From the NCBI GenBank assembly GCA_947044365.1, contig OX345645.1:6081741-6145740 (forward strand): a DNA stretch of 64,000 bases, read 5' to 3'. Below the pieces are notes generated by a model. The model was not told the origin of the DNA. It made no database searches and worked only from the letters and a program-made list of their open reading frames with translations. Positions 23,620 to 35,079 of the stretch are shown here, piece by piece. The stretch's first letter is position 1; each line of letters begins with the position of its first letter. The stretch comes from Petrosia ficiformis. Taxonomy: Eukaryota; Porifera; Demospongiae; Haplosclerida; Petrosiidae. The translations under genes were made by a program, and so were the position numbers.

Positions 23620-26600
23620 GTTAGTTATTAATTATAATACTAAATACATGTAAATAACAAGTGTATAATTTATAGAGAAAAAAAAACATCCCTATGATTG
23701 CTTTACAAATTTAAGTGAAGATAAAAGTATCCCTATGATTGCTTTGTGGCGTCCAGCATTCAGTAATCATGGCTGACTTTATCAAGCATGAACTTATCTA
23801 CTCTCCTGACCTTTCAAAGGACCTTGTAGAACTTTAGGAATATATTTCAGGCAGAATAGCTAGCTATTAGTTCCAGTTTCTACGTAAGCTACTTAGCTAC
23901 AGGCAGTTTTCTTTCTGCTGGTCTATAGAGCTCGAGCGCACGTTCTTTTACGCGCCACACCCATTAATTGACCGAGCCCCTGGGAATGACGCAACTTCCT
24001 TAGCTACGTATACAACGCATACTCGCGCAAGGACACAAGAATATATATATATATATATATATATATACATTAAACCCCGTGGAAAGCAATCATAGGGATG
24101 GCCCTACAAAACTCTGTAAATATTATTTAATGCTTTATTTACTTTTAACAGCAATTACTCCTGGGAAAGCGGTAATTCTGCTCAGTGATTGTGGATTTAA
24201 CTTTAAGAGCAATTGGAATCGATTAACAAGTATCTTGAATGTTCCAGTACAGCTAAAGGGAAAGATGAGAGCTATAATAAAGGAAGACGAAGTATATGAT
24301 TATGCAATAGAAATAGCATTGGATTGGTGGATTAAGAACACATCAGAAGCATCATGGAAAGTGTTAATATCATCAGTAGATGAGTGTGGAGAGAAAGATA
24401 CTGCATATGCAATGAGGAAAAAAGTTACTGAAGAAGGTAATTATTAATTATTTATAAACATAGTTTGACCGCTCAAACACTTTTATGGAATGAAGAAGGG
24501 TACATATATAGATAGAAAGCTTGTTTTGTCAACCATCATCACATTCCACACTGGACGTGATCAGAGACTATTAAATTTAATGTAGGAATGTATGAGCTTT
24601 TCTTTCAAATTCTCTGTATTAGAACAATTGCTCATTTATACAGAGCTAATGATGTTTTCACCTGAAGTTAATGATATCATAATTATTAGTGCTTTTAATT
24701 TATATATAATAATTATTATACATATATTAGGTGAAGTCAGAAGGAAGAGATGTGTCGGAAATGAAACACTAGGAGCAAATCCTTCTATTTTGGATGTAGA
24801 AGATTATCCTCCAAGTGAAAAAGGTATAAATTACTATAACTAGACAGATGATAATCATTGGTCAGAAAAGCCTGAGGAAGGAAGAATTGCATCGAATAAA
24901 TAACTGAGTAACAAAGTAAAATCACATTACATTCATAGACCAGGGGCTTTATCAGGCTAACCCTAATTATTAGTGGCCTGTGGTTTGCTAAAGTGCTAAA
25001 TAGGTTACTATGGAAACACGCAGTCTAAACTATTGCAAGCTTTGTGGAAAGCATTTCAGCTCATTCCTAATGAGTATTTTCAATTTTTGTGGCATGTTGA
25101 AACATGTTTGGAATCTTATTAAATAAGTCATGCTAATGGTCCAACAACTGAGTTAGTATTAGTAATGATTAGTAGTCAATATTACAGAAGTAATGAGTAT
25201 ACTCAAATATTTTGATAGTATTGCTCATCATTATTGATGTGTACAACTTGAAACAAAGGTTAGGGATATTAGTACTACTGTTCTATCATATATTCTTGTA
25301 CATTTATAAATCTATTACATATATACAGTACATCATGATGTTATAATATCAGAATCTACAACTAAGAGGAAGAGATGTGATGAAGAAGAAAGATATTCAT
25401 GTGCAACTCAATCTGATATTTATATTGTGGAATCAGAGGATGAATCCCGACATCCCAAGAGGAGTAAACAAGGTTATAATAATTATGTTAACTTAATACC
25501 TTTGTATCAAGTAGGGCTGGGCGATAGTGCTACTATCACTATCGCGATATTTTATTCCCATACTATCGCGATAGTGAATATACTGCGATAGTACGATGTA
25601 ATGTCTGTGTATATTAATCATTACTTTTGAAGGTTATAAATTTAATAATAAGTAATTATAAGACAAGTGATCTTTACATTTAAAGTTTAAACTAGTTTAT
25701 ATCAAATTTTCTGCTAGAAAGACTAGCATGTTTACGTTGTCTGGTAGTAGACATGCTCTTTGGTAGTGATAAAAAACACTGTTGTTAGGTGAAGTCGTAA
25801 ATTTAAAGTGTTCCCACTCTATTGGAACAAGCTTCCAATGCACTTTACTTCCTTTCTTTTTATCTTGTTCAATAATTTGCCCATCTTTAGAGGAAGAACC
25901 ATAGTGTTTCCATACTGGACTGCTTCTAAAGGTAATTCCATTCTATTTGTTGACATAATAAGTCAGCAATTACACTATACAAAATGTTTACAGAAGATGG
26001 TAATAATGTGGTTTACAGGCGGTTTTAATTTATACAATGTGGTTTACTTAAGTGTACATAGTGCTCATGCTCAAAACAACACGTGGATACTATCGCGATA
26101 GTAGTAACAGTTAATATCGCGATGGTGATAGCTGTTTACTATCGCGATAGTGATACTATCGGTATTTCGCCCAGCCCTAGTATCAAGCTATAAACTTATT
26201 CGTGAATATAGTGTAATTTTGTAGATTATTAGTTAATAAATCAACTATAGATATAGGTTTGTACATTCCTTGTATACCAACAGAAACATTAACTCATGAA
26301 CATTATTTTGACTACATGTTCATTTGTGTGTTAATAAACTATACACATTCATGATAATTATTGTTTGATTTCACGACATGTGACATGGCACATTCTATAT
26401 GCAAACCGGATAATATTAATTGGGGCGAGCCTGAGCGAGCCCCACACTAGTGAGGTAGCTGAAAAGTTTGCATTGTATATATATTTGTGTGTTTATATTC
26501 GTACGTTTTCCGTAAATACTTGTATTCCGTAAATATCTTTTAATTTTTATCAATAAAATTTGAGAAAGCCATGTGCTTGCATTCCATTGTTCGTTATGAA

Positions 26601-29600
26601 GTTGAACAGAAAGCTAAATGAACTGCAGAAACTAAAGAGGAGAGAGAGGTGAGATTACGTAAGAGAAGAGAGACTGATAGAGGTCATAGTAATCGAGAGA
26701 GACAGAGGGAGATAAGCTGAGCAAAGCCTGAGAAGAGAGATTGAAGATTATGCTGGAGAGACAAGAGCTATAGAGACAGATTATGAAAGGGAAGTAAGGT
26801 TAGAGAGACAGAGACAGACAGAGGGAGATAGGAGATGTGGAGACTGCTGAGCAAAGAGAAGAGAGATTGAAGATTATGCAGGAGAGACAGATAGAAAGAA
26901 CAGCTATGGAGACTGCTGAGCAAAGTGATCTTCCCGCTAAAGTATTTAACATCAGGGTTTTTCCTACTTACCTTTATTGGTGAAACCTCCATCACTATTC
27001 CATGAACTGTGGCATTTGAATGCTCCTCCATATCTCTTCTGTGCCATCTTCACAGACTTGCACGTGTTCATAATGCATGCGCAGTTGCACACACTCTCGT
27101 CTTACAACCGCACCTTTTTATGTGTTCTCTCTCTCAGGCTTGCCCCACAATGATTATCATTCTCTAGTTATAATTAATATTATATTCATAACTATAACTG
27201 ACTTTATGCTACATCATCATAATTATTAGAAATATTTCTTTGATCTCATTACAGCTTTAATATCACATTTATTACACTCTATAGATGACTCACGTACACA
27301 GGTGTCTTGTGAATCAGATCAGTTAACACCGTTCAAAATATTGAAGAGACATTTCTCTGAAATACTTGATGTGGTCTCTGACCCAAATAGACTTGCTAAT
27401 GATTTGTGGGGTGTTGATCTAATATCTAATGTTGTTAAAGATAATATCATATCTACTCCAAGTGTTCCTCGTTATGAAAAGGCTAGCAAATTACTAAATG
27501 AAGTTCAGAGATCTCTTAAAGTCAATGAAAATCCAAAGACACTCATTTTGATATGTAAAGTATTAACCAATCAGAAAAACTTAGCAATATCAACAATATG
27601 TAAAACTATATTGAAAGAGTTAGGTAAGCTAATAATAATTATGTTAGAGTAACATTCACAGCTAATAAAACTTTATCATATTGTAATACATAGGTGTGTC
27701 ATTGGATGTCTTATCATCTGAAGCCATATCTGATACCGAGAGATTTATTGGAGAATTGCGTGATCGATATCTTCAGGAACCTGTAGTATATAATGACTTG
27801 TTAGACCGACGTATTGGTGGAGACAAATTTGGACAATTAGGACTCATTAAGGGACATGGAGGATGTCTTTCTGAATCAGAAGGGATGAAGAGGTCATGGA
27901 ATATGTTACGAGGGAAATTAGATAATATAATGAATGTATCAGAGAAAATTGATATACAAGATGTACTGAAACATAATGATGATAATAGTCCAATCAAAGT
28001 AGTAGTTGATGGTCCTCCAGGTGTAGGAAAAACTACACTTTGTCATAAACTGTGTAACACGTGGGCTAAGAATGAACTAAGGGAATGTTCCTTTGATCTT
28101 GTTTTTGCTGTTTCTCTCAGAGATGAGGAAGTATCATCAGCTAAAAACATATCTGATCTTGTTTCTTTATTTCATAGCTGTGATAACATGAGTGAAAAAA
28201 TCAAGCAGACAAATGGTAAAGATATGTTAATAATATTTGATGGATGGGATGAGTTTAAGGGAAAAGACCAAAACACGTCATTCATACTGGATGTTATTCA
28301 AGGAAGTCAACTACACAAATGTAATGTACTAGTTACTTCACGTACATATGCTTCAGCAAAACTTCTTCAACTACACAGTGTTAATCGTCATGTTGAAGTA
28401 TTAGGTTTTGAGGAAGAAGAGATTTTTTCATACATTAGGAATGAGCTGACTGAAGATAATGCTGAACAACTAATAGAGGAATTGGAAATTAGGGAAGATG
28501 TCTTGTCATTATGTTATATACCTTTTGTATGTTCCATGTTAGTAAGAGTTTATCAACTATGTGACTATACTCTTCCTAATACTTTGACTAAGTTTTACAA
28601 GAAATATGTACTTTATGCTGTAAAGAGATCAATGAAAAAAAAAGAACTTGATCCAGACACAGTTGAATCACTTGAGGAACTACAAGAAGATCAAAAGAGA
28701 GCATTTGATGAACTTTGTTGTTGTGCTTATGAGAAGCTGAAGACACAAAATACCACTTTCAATAGAAATGAAATACTAAAGTTATCAAATTCATTGAAGT
28801 GGGGACATTTTGGATTAATGAACTGTTACAAGATAGCAGACACCACTAAACATCAGTTTCTTCATCTAACCATTCAGGAATTCCTAGCAGCATGGTGGAT
28901 AACTCACCGTGAGGATCAAAAAGTGCTGTTTGGAGAACATTTCCAGGATATTCACTTTCGCATGTCATTAAGATTTGTGGCAGGTCTGACTGAACTTAAA
29001 GATGATAGTTATCAAGAGTATTTCAGTAAAGAGGTAGACTTGCAGTGTGTAACGAGACCATTGTTTGGTTTTGAATCGCATCAGTGTTCTGTGTTTCATC
29101 AGAATCCACAGATGCTTCATGAATGCGTACAACATCGAGGTAAATATCCTCTTCATCAATCCTGTTATGATACAGATACTATACAATTACTTCATTTAAT
29201 TTATGAGTCACAAAACAAAATATTGTGTCAGAAATTTGCTTCGTCTATTAAAAACTCTTCTATCTGTGTAGATAGAGTGATATCATCACAATTTGATTTA
29301 TTGTGTTTGTCCTTTCTCCTGAAGAACTCAGAAATCACTTGGAATTATCTCCATAATTCTTCATATGTTGATAACATGCTGCAACTTTCCAATGAAGATT
29401 CAAACATGCCTAATTGCATTGTAATGAAGGCAAAATATGATGATATTGCATCAATAATCGAGATACATCAACCAGCGTTTTGTCAATACCTTCAAGAGAG
29501 TTATATCCATTTTTTCCCTTATCCAGATGTTACACATTTTCTCTCAGTGTTCACAGACCTGTTTAAACTGCCTCAATTGAATATTCTGCATGTTACTATT

Positions 29601-30857
29601 AGTCTGTTGAGCAATACATCAGAGTATGATATTGATGATGAATCACTGGAGAAGGTGATTTCTACAAATCATAATATTACGGAATTATTCGTTTCTCTTT
29701 ACAATATACCACAATGTAACACATTAATAAACAGTATTCTTACTGGAGTAAAGAGAAATGATACAATCCAGTTCTTTTCACTATCATGCAATTCATGTGA
29801 TAATACTACTATCTCGTCATTACAAGTTGAAAAACTATTGACAAACAACCAAACCTTACAAGGTGTTAAACTGAATATACTTTCCAAAGAAACACACCAA
29901 TCTCTACGTGTCACACCGTGTATTAAAACACTAGATATCAATATTACAACATATCCTATAAAAAAGACAGACATTTTGTCACCAGGATTAAAAGATTTTG
30001 GGAGGAATATTACTAACTTGAGATGTCTATCTCTACAAGATCCACTGACACCACTCGGTGACTTGTTTGGTTATAACCCTTTTCTACAACAACTGGATAT
30101 AGTACTAAACAAGATAGAAAGTTTTATTGAACTATTTAACATTCTCTCCAGCATCACAACTATAACAGCCCTTAGAATCAGAAATGGATTTTCATTAGAC
30201 AGGCAGTTTGTTTTATGTGATGAAGTAGGGCAATCACTTCAACTGATGCTATCATCAAATCAAACTCTAAAATGTCTGGAGATCAAAATACAAAAGAGCA
30301 TTCTATATTTGCCTGTTTTACCCTTTTTACCTGTAGAATACCTCACTGCTGGGCTGAAAGAGAACCACACTCTACAAGAACTAGACATATACTTTAAACT
30401 CCCAGTACTGAATTTTCGAGAATTCTTTGAAACTACTAATAATCTAAAATCATTGACAGTGTCTTTTTATGAATCGCGATTATGGATGCTTTCAAATGAG
30501 ACATTTCTGTCACGTTATCATGAAGAGATAATTCCTCATATTACATATATGTTAAACAAAAATAAAGACATGAAATTTCTGCAAGTCAAGTTCCTTCTTT
30601 ATGTAAGCTTCAGAATTACTATTAAAGACAACTGGAAAGCAAAGGTACATCAATTCTGGGAAGCTGTGTTACTCCATCCATCATTATGTTATATATATGT
30701 TCACATTTGTAACCAATTTATGATAGACATACTAAACAATCTGAAGGAATCACTGATTGCTCAACGTGAAGAAAAGAAACTTGGTCCACCTCCAGTAGTA
30801 GAATTCGGAAATATAAGTCGTTCAATCTACAAGCCAAGCCATAATTATAATTCTTAG
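23346..30857 (+). CDS. NLR-D: intact 2A / death domain / CARD-like / NACHT-LRR gene
   Basis: Six exons (23346-23619, 24152-24436, 24731-24823, 25329-25472, 27255-27623, 27694-30857) total 4329 bases, 1442 residues plus stop, in frame throughout. Order: 2A peptide 1-91, death domain 92-187, charged linkers to about 265, CARD-like to 388, NACHT with Walker A near 495-502 and Walker B near 566-576, HD2 motif HLTIQEFLAAWW near 779-790, LRR-like repeats to the end. This is the reference copy. By family knowledge NACHT proteins oligomerise on ligand sensing and death-fold domains recruit effectors. The 2A would release a receptor beginning Pro-Val-Ala-Ile-Thr-Pro. Introns carry a hAT-like element (25512-26179), a MITE-D element (23690-24101) and another TIR element (26420-27150). 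Exon joins are inferred from splice sites and phase. Confidence 0.85.
23690..24101. mobile_element. MITE-D element in NLR-D intron 1
   Basis: Ends are CATCCCTATGATTGCTTT (about 23690) and AAAGCAATCATAGGGATG (about 24084-24101). The left end seems partly doubled (a second CCCTATGATTGCTTT at 23730-23744). It shares internal sequence with the copy at 60566-60972 and has an (AT)n tract at 24039-24066. It contributes no coding sequence. Confidence 0.75.
24152..24436 (+). CDS. NLR-D exon 2: death domain
   Basis: 95 codons, phase 1-1, acceptor AACAG and donor G|GTAATT. Key segments are NFKSNWNRLTSILNVP and YDYAIEIALDWWIKNTS, followed by SWKVLISSVDECGEKDTA. It has the same length as in every other copy. 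Confidence 0.85.
24731..24823 (+). CDS. NLR-D exon 3: linker 1
   Basis: 31 codons, phase 1-1, reading EVRRKRCVGNETLGANPS and ending VEDYPPSEKG. It is basic then acidic and probably disordered; no domain is recognised. Its counterpart in NLR-E has one more codon. Confidence 0.7.
25329..25472 (+). CDS. NLR-D exon 4: linker 2
   Basis: 48 codons, phase 1-1, acceptor ATACAG and donor G|GTTATA. It reads HHDVIISESTTKRKR, then IVESEDESRHPKRSKQG. The charged, low-complexity composition suggests a flexible tether; KRKR and PKRSK resemble nuclear-localisation clusters, though this is weak evidence. Confidence 0.7.
25512..26179. mobile_element. Non-autonomous hAT-like transposon with 8-bp target duplication
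   Basis: The element starts TAGGGCTGGGCGATAG and ends with the matching inverse CGCCCAGCCCTA. It is flanked by the direct 8-bp repeat GTATCAAG (25504-25511 and 26180-26187). The matching intron of NLR-E has the uninterrupted site (CTGTATCAAGTTATAAAC near 37872). An 8-bp duplication is typical of hAT elements. Inner sequence is rich in TATCGCGATA palindromes. No transposase is encoded. Confidence 0.9.
26420..27150. mobile_element. TIR element with purine-rich, decayed coding core
   Basis: The ends TTGGGGCGAGCCTGAG (26420) and CTCAGGCTTGCCCCACAA (27133-27150) form imperfect terminal inverted repeats. The core (26590-26930) is rich in GAGAGA and reads as broken charged peptide such as EEREVRLRKRRETDRG, with stops. 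Such Arg/Glu repeats occur in helicase-type mobile-element proteins; that link is a guess. It lies in the intron before the NLR-D CARD-like exon. Confidence 0.5.
27255..27623 (+). CDS. NLR-D exon 5: CARD-like domain
   Basis: 123 codons, phase 1-1, acceptor TTACAG and donor G|GTAAGC. Segments include PFKILKRHFSEILDVVSD, LANDLWGVDLISNVVKDN and YEKASKLLNEVQRSLKVN. The helix spacing and the IL-type first helix fit a CARD or related death fold; the family could not be confirmed without a profile search. NLR-B lacks this domain. Confidence 0.75.
27694..30857 (+). CDS. NLR-D exon 6: NACHT-LRR
   Basis: One open exon of 3164 bases. Walker A is GPPGVGKTT, Walker B MLIIFDGWDEFKG, sensor 1 VLVTSRTYAS, and the HD2 motif HLTIQEFLAAWW is present. 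The C-terminal half has irregular LRR-like units with the pattern NxTLxxLxI (for example SSNQTLKCLEIKIQ, KENHTLQELDIYF). It ends with a tail REEKKLGPPPVVE and extra residues to TAG at 30855-30857. Its middle region is the most divergent of the five copies. Confidence 0.9.
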
Positions 30858-31244
30858 ATAATTTCATTACATTATGGAAGGACATGTTATTCATCAAACT
30901 ACTATTACTGAGTTATAGTTATACGAGAATAATCAAAAAATACTTTTTCAATTAAAAGGAAATAAGATATATTAGGAACATCAAAACCCCAAAACTATAT
31001 AAAAAATTAAACAAACCATGTCTATATAACCCTATATATGTAAGTACTGCTCCTATGCTTTATAATTTTGTAGGTATACACTTATGTAAGTTATATGAAG
31101 TGGTTTATTTAATTTTGGGTCGTATGTTAGCCTCTTGTGTTAGTACCATCCCAACCTATTCTTGGGGTTTTGACAACCCTACATCTTTTGAAAATGTTTT
31201 TTATTATTATTCTTGTTTCCATTGTTTCGTGCATTAATTTTTGA

Positions 31245-31510
31245 TAGTAATATTTCTTACTAGTATACATAATTATAGTCAAGTACATTTGTTTTATCAA
31301 ATGAAAACAATAGTTATTTCAATCATGTATATTAAGTATTATATATAATACAAGTGAATTTCAAAAATTCGTACATTAGTCATCACTCTGTTGTTAGAAC
31401 ATGTGGCTGATTTTTTTGTTACAATGGAATCTTCCAGGCTTCCCAAATAGTAATCTGTTACCGTATTAACTTTATTATAGTCCACAGAAGCCATTCATCC
31501 AATTACTATT
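31245..31510 (-). pseudogene. Truncated copy of the LRRK-like gene 3' end
   Basis: Bases 31252-31470 match 43014-43290, which is the 3' flank and the last codons of the LRRK-like gene, including CGTACATTAGTCATCACTCT at the stop. A further match (TTTATTATAGTCCACAGAAG against TTTATTATAATCTTCAGAGG) continues after an internal deletion. It is a relic left when the NLR plus kinase tail was duplicated. Confidence 0.75.
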
Positions 31511-31971
31511 ATATGAGACGTAATTCTATTAATGTGTAATGACTAATATTCGTGTTATTATAATTTCTTGGATAAATAATTATAGTTATAAAACTTATTG
31601 TACCACTACACCTCCACTCACTTTCATGACAACTTGTTGAGTGCATATAATATGTATTTCTTTTTTGTTAATTTCATACTTATAAGTTATGTATTAAACA
31701 GATTTTCTACATGACCAAAGCTAGGCAGCCATTGCCATACTATTAACGTTAACAGTATTCAGTGGAGTAAGAATATGTATAGCTAGCATGGTATCCACAT
31801 GTATGTAGCTATATATATGTGTGTTTAAGGGAGGGCATATTGCCCTCCAACACTGTATATTATAATATAAGCTGAGAGCTTTTAACTATAGAAATACCTT
31901 CAAATAAACAATAAAGATGTTACATACGTTTGGCAAAAACAAAACAAAGAACTCAAGTTTTCATTACAGTT

Positions 31972-32138
31972 GTAAAATGCTACATTTTTACACTATCATG
32001 TATGTTAATGAATTTCTTCATACACTGTAAAAATTAATGGGTTGTTTTAACACACATTTGCTTATGCAGTGTATTGCAGCTTACAATTATTGTAAAATAC
32101 TACATTTTTGCACTATCATGTATGTTAATGAAATTCTT
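31972..32138. repeat. Direct repeat pair, about 119 bp apart
   Basis: The word TACATTTTTACACTATCATG and about 27 further bases recur with few changes at 31972-32019 and 32091-32138. The second copy lies at the 3' edge of the ankyrin pseudogene. Confidence 0.6.
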
Positions 32139-33252
32139 GGTACGAGAGAGGAAGAGGATAGTGCTGTAACAATTATCTTTTTTATGTCTACATTATCTGT
32201 AGAGTGTATAGGATCAAGTCCTTTAGAATTAACTACATCTGGATGAGTACCATGAGGAGGATGATCAAATCGAAGACCACACTCTGCCTTTTCTTCCAGT
32301 ATCTCTGCAAAGTGTTCTCTAAATGGTTCAGGAGGTAAATAGTTAAGAAGCGCTTGGTATTTTAGGGACAACCTGTGCCTTTGAAAACTACGAGAATCTT
32401 TTGCAGTAGAGAAACATTCCCGTACAATAGGTGAGGTATTTTTTAAGTACAATGAACAACCACCATACTGAAGTTGACCATGAGTATCATAGTCAAGAAA
32501 AACACCATGAGAGAACAATTCTTCTAAATAAACTAATGGATAAGTACATCTATCAGACGACATAAGGCTCAGTAAACTATTTCCATATATATCACAAACA
32601 TATGGCCGTGCATCAGCATCTAATAGTAACTTAAAAATAGATATATTCAAATTATAAATAACCACTAACATTAGGGCACTATATTCATCCATGTCTCTGT
32701 GGTTAACATTAGCTCCAACACCAATGAGGTACTCGGTAACCTCTTCACTCCAAACAGCCAGCATTAATGGAGTACGACCACAACAGTTTACAACATCTAC
32801 TGTGGCTCCATGCTGTACAAGAAACTTAACAATATCAAGACTGCAATTCTCAGCTGCTATATGTAGAAGAGTGTTAGTTCAACAAGTATTAAGATCACGA
32901 TTTTGTACAACTGTAATTTTTTTACTAGTAGGTTTATCACTGTATGATAGGGACAATGGAAAACAATATATATTGTATGTGTAGACATGATCTAATGGAA
33001 GGCTCAAATTAAAAGATATTCAAAGACTTACATATTTCCAACTTCACAAGAAAGTATCAATAAACTACTGAGTCCATGGTCAAAAGAAACTCGAGTAAAA
33101 GATTCTTTTTGTCTGTCTAAAAACTTACAAATGTCTACTAGACTACCAGTACTGTTTTTCTTCCAGTTCAAGTCAGAGACTTACTCATGTTTGAACAATA
33201 GACTGTAGAGGGAAAGATGATCAGAATATAAAATTACATCACCAGTGGCCAT
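32087..33252 (-). pseudogene. Ankyrin-repeat protein pseudogene
   Basis: Minus-strand exon 1 (33252 to 33032) starts MATGDVILYSDHLSLYSLLF and has an in-frame TAA after KHE before continuing DLNWKKNSTGSLVDICKFL; its donor is ATAT|GTAAGT. Exon 2 (about 32896 to 32087) has a TGA just before TNTLLHIAAENCSLDIVKFL, then ankyrin repeats (GRTPLMLAVWSEEVTEYLIG, VGANVNHRDMDEYSALM) and a C-terminal region LLNYLPPEPFREHFAEILEE. The exons do not join in frame. Two nonsense codons and the phase mismatch make it a pseudogene. A second fragment of exon 1 lies at 22740-22857. Confidence 0.7.
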
Positions 33253-34749
33253 CCTGTGATATCACTATTATTATTACTTTAAGAACATTGTTTCATGGAT
33301 GTTTGTGTTCATGCATCACTAAATTGTTAAAATAACTAATTTATTCAATAGTACAGTTGTAAGGAGTAGTGAAATTTGTAATTAATTGGTTGTTTAGGTT
33401 TTTATGACTCCATTGTAATACACATGTAATTATAATCCCATAATTGCAATTTTAATTTCGCTATCCAATAGATATACAAAGAAGCAAAATAAATATTTTA
33501 ATTAAATCATTTTAGGTTCAAACCTTCTTTATCCATCTAATATGAGATATTAAGCATGATAATTGACTATAATTGGTACACATGCGAATTACTACAAAGT
33601 AGCTATGCCCTTATGTATATAATTATGTATATTTTTGCAGTGTTGCGATCTTGGTAACATATAAACCATGTTTAAGAGGTGTATATGCCAGATATAGTAT
33701 GTGCTGTGGATGGGTTTTATGTTGATATAACCATAGGGCCAAGGGGTGTAATATCCACATAAACCTATGAACACCAACAATGGTAGCACATTATATATAC
33801 CAGTAATTATTAATATTCCTCAATCCTATAGGGGCACTGAACCGCCTTGATGTTTTTATCTAGGGTTGCCCAGTGATAAGGTTAAGTCAATTCTGTGGAT
33901 AGGGGATGACTGCTTTAGTATATAAATCGATTGATTGTTGAAGGTGTGTTCCTGTTTGACCTCGAAATATGTATATAGCTATATTCTCAACCAGCATCAA
34001 GGAGTTGGTTGCATATAGATAAAATCTTTATTGAAGTAACTTGCTACGTTTATTATACTGTAAAATTAATGTTTATTATGTTAATGACAAGACAACTGCA
34101 CATGTGCTATGAATGGTTGAACATACTTATCTAGAAGTATGTCAAATAATCCATTATCGGTAGGATTCATGATGAACGTTTACAATGAGTTGGCTTGGTG
34201 GGTGAAGGGATGAGTTCTGTTCCTCCTGACTGTTTTAGCACTTAACAAATAAATATTAAATACTAGGATCAATGTCTACCCATTGGCAAAAATAACATGG
34301 CACATTTGCCTTACTCAATGAATGACGACTACCTGTAAGCCATTGAAGGAAGGAACACTCTATACAACTAAGTCATAGGCAGAGGAACACAGTGAGTATA
34401 ATATACTGCTAGGCTGCTGTAACATAGACATTTGTCAGAAGCACAGTGAATTGTTTCTTTTCTCATGAACATTGTATTTGTTACCTGTAAAGTAGGGCTT
34501 GTAAGAGTGTGTTATGGAACAATCTGATTGTTCTGCAATATTACTGCAAGCTGTACAAAAAGCATATGCATTTGTCTCTAGCAGACCCTTTTTCAATATG
34601 TGAAGGGATGGCATCACCTGCCTACAGTTCAGCCAACTGGCTGCAAACGCAACCACAAAGGGTAGTGTGCCACTGGGTGCAGGAGTTAAGGCTAAAGGCC
34701 TCATGCCTCAAGCTTTAATTCTAAATGATACTTCAGTAAATTACCATTA

Positions 34750-34788
34750 TTATATATATATATATATATAGTGTGTGTGTGTGTGTTT
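34750..34788. repeat. (TA)n(TG)n microsatellite
   Basis: Alternating TATATATA followed by GTGTGTGT. Confidence 0.9.
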
Positions 34789-35040
34789 ATTAGTCATAAA
34801 ATGTTGTATCTAACCCACGCAAATAATAAATGGGCGGTTCCTGACTCGACTCTACTGCAAAAAAAAAGAAAGGCGTGGCTCACGTAAAACAAGAGGAGAC
34901 CTTGGTAACTTGTTTGGTATGTTTCTACGTACTTTTACTGTTTATACAAGTAGACATATATGTGATTATACAACTAATAATGTATTATAATGGGTGTAAT
35001 GTATTATAATGGGTGTAATGATGTACAAACTATTTTTAAT

Positions 35041-35079
35041 CTGACGTTGCCGCCCCTTGCATAGCGGCGGCAACGCCAG
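35041..35079. repeat. GC-rich hairpin
   Basis: CTGACGTTGCCGCC (35041-35054) pairs with GGCGGCAACGCCAG (35066-35079) with one mismatch around an 11-base loop. It stands out in AT-rich surroundings and may be a remnant of transposon ends. Confidence 0.8.

Noticed and set aside
25808..26101. A 97-codon open frame inside the hAT-like element
   Set aside because: It lies in a palindrome-rich non-autonomous element and has no transposase motif.
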